Below, in pieces: positions 9,169 to 20,067 of a stretch of 64,000 bases of DNA (the stretch's first letter is position 1; every line of letters starts with the position of its first letter). The DNA is from Talaromyces rugulosus (lineage: Eukaryota > Ascomycota > Eurotiomycetes > Eurotiales > Trichocomaceae), in assembly GCF_013368755.1 (NCBI RefSeq), contig NC_049562.1:5394001-5458000 (forward strand), in the 5' to 3' direction. The notes below the pieces were generated by a model. It ran no database searches. It saw only the letters and a list, made by a program, of their open reading frames with translations, and was not told the origin of the DNA. The translations under genes were made by a program, and so were the position numbers.

Positions 9169-12100
9169 ATGCGTCTAATTAGATACATGCTCTTGCTATA
9201 CATTAATATAGCCAACACCTTGGGTTCAATAGACATAGAAAGAATCCCTAATAGTAACGCTCTACAAGATTTGGTAAATAATGATCACCGTGGCCAACTA
9301 CAATTACTCACTATATAATACTAGGTAAAATGGGATCAACACTCCCTCATCATACGCGGTGAGCGTATCATGATCTTCTCAGGCGAATTTCACCCCTTCC
9401 GCCTACCGGTGCCTGGATTATGGCTGGACATTTTTCAAAAGGTCAAGGCCGCGGGATTCACGGGCGTTTCATTCTATACCAACTGGGGGCTGCTAGAAGG
9501 CAACCCAGGTCAAGTGGTAACTGATGGAGTTTGGAGCCTTGAAGAATTCTTCGCCTCTGCAAAAGAGGCTGGGATCTATTTGATTGCTCGTCCCGGTCCA
9601 TATATAAACGCAGAGACTTCTGCCGGTGGGATCCCAGGGTGGGTACTTCGAATCAAAGCCCAGATCAGATCAATGAGCGAGGAGTATCTCAATACAACAC
9701 AAAAGTATGTGTCGACATTGGGAAAAATAATTGCTGATGCGCAGATCACCAAAGGCGGGCCGGTTATTTTAATGCAGCCGGAAAATGAATACACGACTTG
9801 GCCAGGAGTCACTGACTTCCCAAGCGATACGAACAAAGAATATATGGCTTATGTAGAACGACAATTCCGTGACGCTGGTATAGTTGTCCCTTTTATGGAC
9901 AATGATAATGAAATAAGTGGGTATTTTGCGCCGGGGACGGGCCCGGGCGAAGTTGACTTGTACGGCATTGATTCTTATCCTATGCGATATGACTGTGAGA
10001 TGAATTTCTTTTCGTTCTGATAACCAGAAACGTCGCTAATCAGGGAATAGGTGCCAATCCATATGTCTGGCCAACGTACCGCTTCTCTCATGATTGGCAG
10101 TCTACTCACCAAAAACAGAGCCCACGTACGCCATTTGCAATTGCAGAATTTCAAGGGGGATCTGGAGAAGGATGGTGCGTTTGTTAAATTTCTAATCGGA
10201 CTCTTAATTAATGATTTTCAGGGGTGGGGTCAATCAAGACAAGTGCGCAATTCTTGTTAACGAAGAGGCTGAACGAGTCGTTTACAAGAATAATTATGCT
10301 TTTCACGCAGCCATTTTCAACATCTATATGGTATGTCCCGAACGAAGAAAACTGTCTTGAATAGTGTGTTCTAATCGACCAGATCTATGGTGGAACGAAT
10401 TGGGGAAATCTCGGATATCAAGGTGAGACCTTTTTGATCATCATTGGCTTTCTCTTTCTTTGTGAAAGTCTAACCTCGAAATTCTACAAAGGAGGAGATA
10501 CATCATATGACTACGGCGCAGCAATTACTGAAGACCGCCAGGTATGGCGAGAAAAGTACAGCGAGCTCAAACTACAGGCCAATTTCCTCAAAGTATCTCC
10601 TGCATACCTGACTGCAAAGTCCACTGCCAGCATCAACGGGTCTTACGGTGTTCCTGATTCCATATCGGTCACCCCTGTCAAAGGAACCGACACCAATACG
10701 AATTTTTATGTTGTGAGACACGGCGATTTCACTTCACTCGAGAGCACTCTGTATAAATTAACCGTCCCAACAATAATTGGGAACGTTACGATACCGCAAA
10801 TTCATGGCTCATTAAGACTTAACGGTCGGGATTCAAAAATTCATGTTACAGACTATGATATTGGTGGGGTTGCCTTAACCTACTCTTCTGCAGAGATATT
10901 CACATGGGTCAAAGGTCCTGCTTCATCGCGTGTCCTTGTTCTATATGGAAGTGAAGGAGAAACACACGAAGCTGCGTTTCCGCTAGGTCTATCTAAGCCT
11001 ATTCTTATTGAAGGGCCAGACATCATTGTTGAACAGCATACGTCAATGTGGATTCTTCACTGGGACGTTAACAGCAGTCGAAGAGTAGTACATATCGGAG
11101 ATCTCCAGGTTCACCTCGTCTGGAGAAATGAAGCATACAATCTCTGGGTATTGGAGTTACCGGCGGAAAACCCCATTGGAAATTTCACGTCAATGGCCAA
11201 GGATCGCGTTTTAGTCGGCGGTGGATATTTGATGAGGAGTGCTAAAATAGTGGGCACCAAGCTGGATCTCATTGGCGATATCAATGCAACCACCACTATA
11301 GAGGTGATTTCTGCTCCCACGGTTATCAAATCTATTTCCTTCAACGGATTGGCATATCCAATTTCGAAAACAAACCTTGGAAGCTCTACTATCACAGTTA
11401 AATATACCTCTCCGGGTATAAAGATCCCAAATATCTCCGAGCTAGAGTGGAAATATGTCGATTCGCTACCTGAAATTCATTCAGGCTTCAACGATACTTT
11501 GTACACGTCTCTCACGCGTATAGAAAGCAACAATCCGCGTAACCTGTCAACGCCGACATCTCTTTACGCAATGGACTATGGTTATCATACCGGATCATTT
11601 ATCTACCGGGGCCACTTTATTGCTAACGGGCACGAAAAGTCAGCCTGGTTGAATATATCCGGTGGAAACGGATATGGTCACTCTATCTGGCTAAATCAAA
11701 CGTTTCTTGGTTCCTGGGTCGGAGAGGCAAGCATACAAAATAACGTCCATAACGTGAAATTTTCGAAAGAGCTGGAACAAGGAAAGCCGTATGTATTGAC
11801 TGTTTTAATTGATCACATGGGCTACGATGAAGAGGCACCGGGCACAGATGCTATCAAGTTTCCCCGAGGTATTTTGAACTTCGATCTGTCTGGACACGGT
11901 CAAGACGATATTACGTGGAAAATGACCGGGAATTTTGGAGGCGAGCGGTATGCAGATCTCACACGCGGCCCTCTGAATGAAGGATCTATGTATGCTGAGC
12001 GACAAGGCTATCATCTCCCATCTCCTCCAGATGAACAGTGGGACTTAGCTAACCCCGTTAAGGATGGTGTTGAAAAAGCAGGAGTTGGATTTTTTACTAC

Positions 12101-12524
12101 TAGTTTTGACCTGAATATTCCTACAGGATGGGATGTCCCGATGTCCTTCGTATTCAACACATCAAACAAAAGCTCGGTGGATGAGTATAACACAAATAAT
12201 AATTATAGATGTCAACTATTTGTCAATGGGTATCAGTTTGGGAAATACGGTGAGTTTTTTTAACACGCCTTTTACTATTTTGAACATGATTTATCGGAAA
12301 TACTAGTGAACAATCTCGGTCCTCAGACTTCGTTTCCCGTTCCGGAAGGAATACTGAACTACGCTGGGAAGAATTATATCGGATTAACACTTTGGGCCTT
12401 GGATCAAAACGGTGCAAAAATCGATGGTTTCAACATTGTCCCAAATAACTTTATATTATCTGGATATCAGCGGCCCAAACCCGCCCCGATACCGGAATGG
12501 CAACAACGACAGAACGCGTATTAG
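9169..12524 (+). CDS. Secreted beta-galactosidase, glycoside hydrolase family 35
   Basis: Seven exons (9169-9273, 9325-9994, 10051-10174, 10222-10330, 10383-10422, 10492-12249, 12307-12524) give 1007 residues, the usual size for fungal secreted GH35 enzymes. The enzyme releases terminal beta-galactose from oligo- and polysaccharides. The N-terminus [19 protein letters not shown] acts as a plausible, rather weak signal peptide. Family signatures are [11 protein letters not shown], the acid/base region MQPENEY near 9775, the nucleophile region [13 protein letters not shown] across the exon 3/4 junction, and [11 protein letters not shown]-terminal beta domains contain many N-glycosylation sites (for example NISGGN, NQT). 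All catalytic motifs are intact. It lies between a MARVEL gene and the hydrolase and has no obvious link to the metabolic cluster to its right. Confidence 0.9.
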
Positions 12525-13034
12525 AACATGGAATAACATTATTCTTTGAGCACACTTCTTTATTGATTTTTTAAATTTATGTTTCCATGCACGAGCTCTC
12601 AAAAATTTAACGTTTTAGTCAAACGATATCTATCAGCTTCAAAATCTTTTGAATTCCTGGTAGCTAATGCAGATGTGCTTTTCGCTTCATTGAGGTCACA
12701 CGAGCACCACAAGGAGCACCAGAATATTGCATGTCGGGTGTAGTCCATTTCAAGTTGACGCCGCCTTTCTAGGACACGCATGGAACGCGCATGACTCCGG
12801 GTTATTACCCCGAGTGGTAATCTTATTTCATATGGGCGTCTTTGGAATGGTCCCTGACTGGTCACCTACCTAATCCTGCAGCATACATCATGCTAAGCAG
12901 CGAGTAATCTGGGTCGCCAGGTGTTACACCTTATTATTTCCGAATGATGGCGTTACATACGCCTGTCTACGTGACCTTCGCCGTGACGTTTCATCGCCAG
13001 ATCCATTTAACCTTAAGCTGATGAGATCGAGATG
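12525..13034. other. Convergent 3' intergenic region
   Basis: About 510 bases between the GH35 gene and the end of the extended hydrolase frame. Short open frames only; no gene seen. Confidence 0.5.
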
Positions 13035-14333
13035 CTACAGTTTGCCCTTGCTCTCTCTCAACAGTTTCTCCACTCTCTCAACAAGCTCATCCGGTAACTT
13101 GACCGGGTCAACTACTGGCTCTGCCAATCTCTGCTTCTCTTCTTCTACCCACCAGTGCCATATTCCCCGGAGATACTTTCCCACCTGCTTACCCGTGTCA
13201 TTCGGGTTTTCGAACGGCAGTGCATGGCCCCCCTTCTCAACAAAGTCCTCGGTAACCTAGCCTAACGCGGCGCCGCCTCCGCCCCCCAGCCCGGTCCCCG
13301 TACACCCAACCACCCGTTGTCGATATCCGCCATCGCTTACCCACATCTCATCTCTACTCCACACATACAGTGTTTTGCAATGAATCCCTGTCATTAAAGA
13401 TTTTATCTTATCACACTCCGGGCGATAGAAGCCTCCAGGAAGCCGACTCATCTCAGTCCGGGTAGCATAATCTTCTGTTGGCGCGATCCCTTTGTAAGGT
13501 GGATCTGGCCGAAGAAACCACACAATCCGCTGTAGCTTGGGCGTGACCAATTCCACTCGGTCCCTGGACGGATCCGGTCGGTATAAATCCGTCTGAATCA
13601 TCTTCTCGAAGACGCGCTTGTCAAACAGTCCGTAATAAGGGGAATTTGTTAGTGACTTCCTCGCGGCCGCCTCATTTTCCCATGAATCTTGAATTTTGTG
13701 GAGCCGATATTTAAACCCAGTCCCTCGACCTGTGACCCCCCACTGGGGGGCAGACGTGTCATGCCATGAGCCATTCTCTACAATTGGCTCGATGCACACA
13801 ACCGCCTGGAACATCCGTGGATGCCATGCTGCGGGGGCGAGAACATGAACCGCACCCCAAGACTGACCGATACCAACCAACGGAGGTGACATTTTTCGCT
13901 CGCCTCCTGGATGTTGTCGTTGCGCCGCAAAGTGGTTGATCATCGTGACAATGTCACGGGCAGGATCGAGCCATTCAGCGTCATCTCCAAGTTCGTTTTT
14001 GTTCAGCAGGAACGATTGCCCATGATTGTAGACATCAGCGGCGAAGATGGCTTTAACCGTCCCGGGAGGGACAGAGGAGAGCAAGTCGTGGAAGAATGGC
14101 TCGTACTGTTCCTTTGTCGAGCCAACGCCATGGGCGAAGATGATAGTTATTCCATTCTTCTTTTCCCCATGTTTTTCACTTTGGCTCTGCTGAGCTGGAA
14201 GGGCAATGGTATATTCATTGACATGTAGCACCAGCCGCGAAGCTTCTGGATCGCGGACTGATCGCCGATAAGCACGGGGATGAAATGCTGGGATTATGTG
14301 CTGCGTCAGCGTCCAGGGCGCAGTGGTCGCCAT
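13035..14333 (-). pseudogene. Alpha/beta hydrolase (MpaH/AKT2-like) interrupted by in-frame TAG
   Basis: The intact frame runs 14333-13257 (358 residues) and stops at TAG 13259-13257. The same frame continues past it to TAG 13037-13035, for 432 codons in all including the internal stop, the full length of the family. Residues near the start read AFHPRAYRRSVRDPEA, followed by TIIFAHGVGSTKEQYEPFF, DVYNHGQS and the nucleophile elbow GIGQSWG. The family motif TGTGLGGGGG immediately precedes the stop. The conserved GGHALPFE, which should hold the catalytic histidine, and a C-terminal GKL tail lie after it. GKL is, as I recall, the peroxisomal signal of the mycophenolate acyl-CoA hydrolase. The product that stops at TAG should be inactive. 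I favour a recent nonsense mutation; readthrough or a 57-base in-frame intron ending at TAG are weaker options. It is divergent from the P450. Confidence 0.75.
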
Positions 14334-15196
14334 GGTCCATCTGCTCTATACTATATGGTTATACAACTGTAACCAAGCAATCAATAATAATGACAAAGAA
14401 GAAAATATTTTGAATGACGTGAAGAGAAACATCACGTTGCGTCTGACATACCATGCCGCTATTCCGAATACGGAATAGCGACTGCCAAGCCTTTCCCCAC
14501 CGAAGTTTAAACGTGCTCCGCGACCTCCACCGGCCAGGCACGTTGTTGAATAACTTCACGATACTTGGGGGCATTGCATAGTTGTGATTCTGGAGCCCTG
14601 CGCACTCATTCATGACATGATAATTTGAATCTCTCCAGGTCCCCCATTGAATGTTGCTGCCTCGGTCACTTGTACCTGACGGATTCCGAGGTCCCCGACG
14701 GTACACAATCAATTATTTCCACCCTAACGAGACCCTGCATAGTGCAGAGCGAGGCCCAGTAAACGGTAAAGCGGTGCCCGAGAAGCCCGGTCACAGATCA
14801 TAGGTGTCCTGGCATTTACATCTCCCAATTACCTCCCATCGCCCCGAGCCGAATGAAACTTCTTGTCAAACTGCGAGATCTTCAAGTGTAAGTCCGTATA
14901 ATCGAACTGGGGGCCGATTCAGTTAGTAAGCACCCTGGTGCTTGACACAGTTGGTTCGTTACAGCGATTGGTTGTCTGTCGAGAACAATGAAACCGACGC
15001 TGTGTCTTTCCTTCTTTGTCGACTTTTGAGCTTTTGCATAAAGCCAGGGCATATCCTAATACTTTGCCTCTCGGGTGCTTGTTGTCAACAACCTTGGAAG
15101 GTAGTCGGACAGTGAATTGCTTACTTTTTTTTTTCAATCTTTCTACTATTTTTCCACAATTTTAGTAGCATCAATATTTTGTGACTACGATTTACC
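14334..15196. other. Divergent promoter of hydrolase and P450
   Basis: 863 bases shared by two genes transcribed outwards. It contains the 24-base palindrome at 14457-14480 and several CGG triplets (for example CGGTAAAGCGG near 14763). No gene in it. Confidence 0.6.
14457..14480. promoter_or_regulatory. 24-base palindrome in the hydrolase/P450 promoter
   Basis: Ten-base arms CGCTATTCCG and CGGAATAGCG flank AATA. Its central 22 bases share both arms and the six-base spacing with the element at 4123-4144. It can be read as an everted CCG-N4-CGG (Zn2Cys6-type) or as a CC-N6-GG MADS-box-type site. It lies about 125 bases before the hydrolase ATG. Confidence 0.6.
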
Positions 15197-16868
15197 ATGT
15201 TTTCCGAGATTCTATCGACTCCGGTGATTGTCCCTGTATTTGTGGCCATCATTCTCGTCGTGGCTTCGATCGCACGGCTCAATAGACTCGACCCTCGTGA
15301 ACCACCAGTAGCCGAACCTACAATTCCTTTACTTGGGCACATATTTGGACTACTTTGGAATGGAACTGCTTATTTCCAACAACTCTGGTAGGTCCTCACA
15401 GTTATACTCGGAAACTCTTCCGTTATCACAGCTGATAAGATGTGCATTAGTGACAAAAATCCCAACATCCCCGCTCTCACAATACCGATTCCCAAGGCAA
15501 AAACATACCTCATAACCACCCCCTCGTTGCTTCAGGCAGTCCAACGCAATTCCCGCATAATCTCCTTTGATCCTTTTCTCAACTTCGCAGCTGACCGCAT
15601 CGCCGGCTGCTCTAAGCATGCCCAGGATATCCTACGTGAAAGGCGCGTCGGTGGCCAGGGCGGTAATCAGAAAATCATACACGCGATGCACCCAACGCTT
15701 ACTGGTGACGGTTTGGATGAGATGAATGAGAATATGATCAGAAGGCTCAAGTTGTGGAATGATGCACTTGCTACTAGAGCTCCTATGAAAATTGACCTGT
15801 ATGAGTGGTGTCGGGAAGTCATTACAGTTGCCGCTTCGGATTCGATGTGGGGAGATTTGAATCCATTTAAATCAAAAGAAATTCGTGATGCATTCTGGTA
15901 AGTTATGCTCTCGGGAGTTTTTACACTACAGCAAACTAACGAGGCAAAGGGACTTTGAAGGCGGCATGAACAACCTCTTGCTGAACTTCTTACCTCAATT
16001 TACTGCCCGTCGAGCGTGGAAAGCCCGCCAGACACTTACCAACGCTTTTGTGGAATATTATAAAGCCGACGGTACTAAATCTGGCTCTCAACTCGCTCAG
16101 TCTAGATGGAATTCTTGTCACGAGATGGACATAACGTTGAATGATATAGCCTGTCTCGAGACAAGCATGACCATCGGCCTGCTCGCCAACACCATCCCTA
16201 CCGCCTTCTGGTTCTTATTCGACGTGTGCTCGAGGCCTGAAATACTCGAGAAAATCCGCCGCGAGTTGTATGAGCATGCAGTGCATATCGACACTGTCGC
16301 CAGTTCTGCGATTATTGATTTGACAGACATCCGAGAGCATTGTCCGTTCATGGTTGCAGTCTTTCAAGAGAGTATGCGGGTACGACTACCGGGCCGAACC
16401 ACTCGTTTCGTCTATGAGGATGTAGTTCTTGACAATAAATACTTTTTGAAAGAAGGATCTATTATACAGATTCCTTACCCAGCCGTCCACGGACATGCCG
16501 ACGTCTGGGGCTCTACATCCAATGATTTTGATCCGACGCGGTTTCTCAAACTCACTCAACGCAAGGTTGGGGCGTTTCTTCAGTTTGGTATCTCACCAGC
16601 TGCATGTCCTGGGCGCCATTTTGCGACGGGTGAAATTCTCTCTTTTGTCGCTTCTCTCGTACTTCGTTTTGATCTGACTCCGACTTCTTCCTCGCCTGGC
16701 TCCCCGTGGGATGAACCCAAAGTCCGGCCTAATTCGGTACTAACCAGTTTCGATGCCCTGAAAAAACCACTGATTGTCAAGGCAACACCGAGAGAGAAGT
16801 ATAAAGACTATGATTGGGACTTCCGGGTCACCAGGGGTAAGGGCCGATTCGAGCTTGTCATGGGGTAG
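15197..16868 (+). CDS. Cytochrome P450 (CYP7/CYP8-like I helix)
   Basis: Exons 15197-15387, 15451-15897 and 15950-16868 give 518 residues; introns are 63 and 52 bases with good branch points. A membrane anchor (VIVPVFVAIILVVASIA) is followed by a Pro-containing hinge. The ExxR motif is ESMRVR near residue 355. The heme loop FGISPAACPGRHF places the thiolate Cys at about residue 432. The I-helix reads ANTIPTAFWFLF rather than the usual A-G-x-D/E-T, a form seen in CYP7/CYP8-type enzymes, some of which isomerise or dehydrate instead of performing classical monooxygenation. Substrate is unknown. It shares a promoter with the hydrolase and is followed by a permease, so a role in small-molecule metabolism is likely. 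Confidence 0.88.
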
Positions 16869-17276
16869 TCTAGGATTGGGCTCATGGTGATCAATACTTT
16901 TGAATGGCATCATAATATATATGAGGAACCTTTTTACGCGCGGCTCTTTTTAACGAAAATTATTTCTTCAATTTTCGCTACACTTTGATTTATATAGACA
17001 AAATTCGAAGTGGACACCTTGAGGAACCACTTTTCATCCAATGATGTTTTTGAATTGGGGTTATATTTTTCTAAACAACCAGGAGTTTGTGCAAACCACG
17101 ATAATAATAAAAATATCGGTCCAAATCCCGATCAAACAATCTTTGTCAACTGGTGGCGGTTAAAATTTTTCTCCCGCTTTGACCCCACGTGGATTTTCTC
17201 GTATGTATTGTAGTGATAGTAGCGGTATGAAAATTTGATTACGAGGGTTCCTTTTCCTCAAAAAACTTTCTACAGA
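16869..17276. other. Intergenic, P450 to MFS permease
   Basis: About 400 AT-rich bases serving as P450 terminator and permease promoter. No gene seen. Confidence 0.5.
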
Positions 17277-19134
17277 ATGATTGGGGTTTCAATTACACCG
17301 GCCAATGGGTCAGGTGGCGATCGTACAATAGCGACAGACAAGGATGCTGCATTGGCTCTTGTGAGCAACGATGTCGCCATGGAAATCGACCCAACAGTCG
17401 AGAAGCGGGTGTTGAGAAAGATCGACTTGTTTTTCATGCCCGCGATGCTCGTTGGTCAGTTACCGGAATAGAGAACCTTTCTGTGCAGGACTGACTAGAA
17501 CAGGCTATGGAATGGTCTACTACGATAAGGTACGATTATCTTCTACATACATATAGACGAGATCTCTGGTTTTAATGTCAAGCGTTATTGAAATATAGGC
17601 AATTCTTGGAAGTGCTTCTTTATTTGGAATGACCACCGACCTGCATCTGGCTATTATTGACACCTCTACGCATCCCCCTACAACGGATACATCTCGCTTG
17701 AGCTGGGCCACGTCCATCTTCTACTTCGGTATGTTGGCCGGCCTATATCCCATGTCTCTTATTTTACAGAGATTCAACACTCGCTATGTTCTTGGTCCAC
17801 TGGTCGTTGTTTGGGCAGTTGTATGCGCTGCCACGGCGGGAGTATCTACCTGGCAAGGACTTTTTGTGCAGCGCTTCTTTCTTGGTAAGCATTCTTTCAA
17901 TGGCTATAAATCTCCAGTCTCACATTTTCAAGGTTTCGTCGAAAGCGTCATTCCAACCAGTTTCATAGCAACAGTCAGCAGTTTTTATACCCAAGAGGAA
18001 CAGGCCCTCCGGCACTCCTGGTGGTTTTCCGGCACAGGAGTATTCACCATCATCGGGGGCGCTCTTAACTATGCTTTTGGGCAAATCACATCGGGCGCGC
18101 TAAAGAGATGGCAGTACATTTATATTTTTTCTGGTGCACTAACTTTTATTTTCGGTCTCTGGTGCTTGGCTATACCCAATTCTCCTGTTTCGGCCTGGTT
18201 CTTGACTCCTGATGAAAGAGTCGTTGCAGTGGAGCGTCTCCGTCGGGGTCAGATGGGTGTCAGGTGCCAGAGAATCAAGCTGAACCAGGTCCGAGAATGC
18301 TTGACAGATGTCAAATTCTATCTAATTGGCATAATGATGGCTTCTGCGTGAGTCTCCTTGAGTTCCTTGTTTCTCTCACGATAAGCTCAAGTTGTCGAGC
18401 CTCGGAACTAACGTTCACAAAGCTACACGATAAATGGTGCCGTATCAGGGTTCGGTCCTTTGATAGTGAGCACCTTTGGCTACGATACACTCGACAGTAT
18501 TCTTTTTCAATTCCCCCTCGGCGGTGTTTGTGTCATTTTCATCCCGTTATGCGGGTACGTCGCCTCTCGTGTTCCCAATACCCGTATTTATATGCTGCTT
18601 GCCTGCTGCCTACCCGTCATTGTCGGTTGTGCTTTGATCTGGAAGTCATCCTGGGGTTATCACCCAGTTGCCCCTGTCGTTGGGTATTCATTAACGGGGT
18701 TCTTTGGGCCTGTTGTGAGCCTGATCATCACTCTCGGAGCAAGCAATGTTGCTAGTGCGACAAAGAAAACGATTATGGCCGCAACTGTGTTTGTTGCCTA
18801 CACGGTGGGAAATATTATCGGCCCACAGTTGATCAATTCAAAGACAAAGAACCGGCATTATCCGGAGTTGTGGACTGGGTTGATAATCTGGTATGTCTAG
18901 TTTCCTTTTTGCTGGGAATTTTCTCCTGGTTCCGGTTTACAAGAGCTATAAACTAATATGTGTCAATTTCCCAGTTACTGCATCACCATTGCCAGTTCGA
19001 TTGTTTTTTATGTTGTTTTGAGGCTAGAAAACAGACGAAGAGACCGCTTAGAGTTGGATGAAAGCCTTCGCGACAAGGTGGCATTTGCCGATATGACAGA
19101 TGGAGAAAACATGTTCTTCAGATACGTTTTGTAG
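17277..19134 (+). CDS. MFS transporter, allantoate/nicotinate permease-like (Dal5/Tna1 family)
   Basis: Six exons (17277-17454, 17504-17529, 17599-17884, 17933-18347, 18423-18890, 18975-19134) give 510 residues. The layout matches the anion:cation symporter branch of the major facilitator superfamily: an acidic-basic N-terminus with EKRVLRKIDLFFMPAML, then YGMVYYDKAILG, FFLGFVESVIPTSF and a long run of hydrophobic helices; the last helix is CYCITIASSIVFYVVL. Such proteins import small carboxylates, vitamins or ureides through the plasma membrane, and cluster-encoded members can also export products. The second exon is only 26 bases. Substrate cannot be read from the sequence. Confidence 0.87.
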
Positions 19135-20067
19135 GACTATACGATGACCAATACAATAAAATATGAGCGGAATGGGTCGCTATCGCATCTAGGGCCCTAT
19201 TTTTCCGGATTCAAGTTGCTTTTAGGGGCTATCGATAACATTATCCAATGTTTCACTTTTCCATTGTGCAGACTTCTCTTGTTGTGCCACGTAGAATCAT
19301 GAATAGTAACAAAACATATATAAAATAGCTTATTTATCTATAATACAAGACCCGTTCGTTTAACTCGATTGCGCTAAGTATTTTCCTTTGCTTCTTACGT
19401 GGAGATTATGCATACTATTTTCCACTCCGAAATATTTTCCCTTCCGGCTATCATTGGCCTTTTTTTTCCCTTGCGCGATTAATGCAAGAGAAATATTAAG
19501 ATCAGGCCAATTCACTACAATCATTTTTCGATAGTGCCGCCGTTGGCGAAACCGGTGGCATTATACTTTCGGACTAGGTCCACGTCTTTCTTTCCTTTTT
19601 ATTCTTCAGCCTACCAAGAATACAAAATATTCGGCATTCCTAGATTCCCAGACCCCTTGTCCCAGCTGAGAAAAAGCAATAACATTAGATCGGCATTTCC
19701 GTGTCTGCAGGAGATATTGATCGGAACAGTGACATCAATAATGATTGCACGATTTACCCCGGAACATTCAACCTAGCCTCTATCTGACCAGACGCGCATC
19801 GCTAGTCCCCGCCACATAATTTCGTTTTGTCCATGGTGTGTTGAACCGGAAACGCAAATGCACGATATATGTAACGATAACAAGGCTCCAAAAAGCAACA
19901 GGGGTTCTCATAAGTAAGGGTGAGCTAAACAAAATCATAAATGGATAGGAGTGATGCAGATCCTAGCATATATATCGGCAGACATCGCTTGGATCTCAAA
20001 AATATACTTTTTTTCTCTTTGAAACCCCTTAATTCATGTCATTAAGACATCTATTACCTGGGAGGTT
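19135..20067. other. Intergenic, permease to Zn2Cys6-ankyrin gene
   Basis: About 930 bases, AT-rich. A short frame at 19534-19776 has no recognisable feature and I do not call it. Presumed promoter of the regulator. Confidence 0.5.

Noticed and set aside
9274..9324. Idea that the GH35 gene starts at the internal ATG 9370
   Set aside because: The upstream exon at 9169-9273 joins in frame through a 51-base intron and supplies a signal peptide, giving the normal family length.
10051..10260. 69-codon frame inside the GH35 gene
   Set aside because: Out of frame with the GH35 motifs AEFQGG and GVNQD, which splicing restores in the other frame.
13021..13260. Plus-strand frame opposite the end of the hydrolase
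   Set aside because: It lies antisense to the conserved C-terminal part of the hydrolase and has no recognisable domain.
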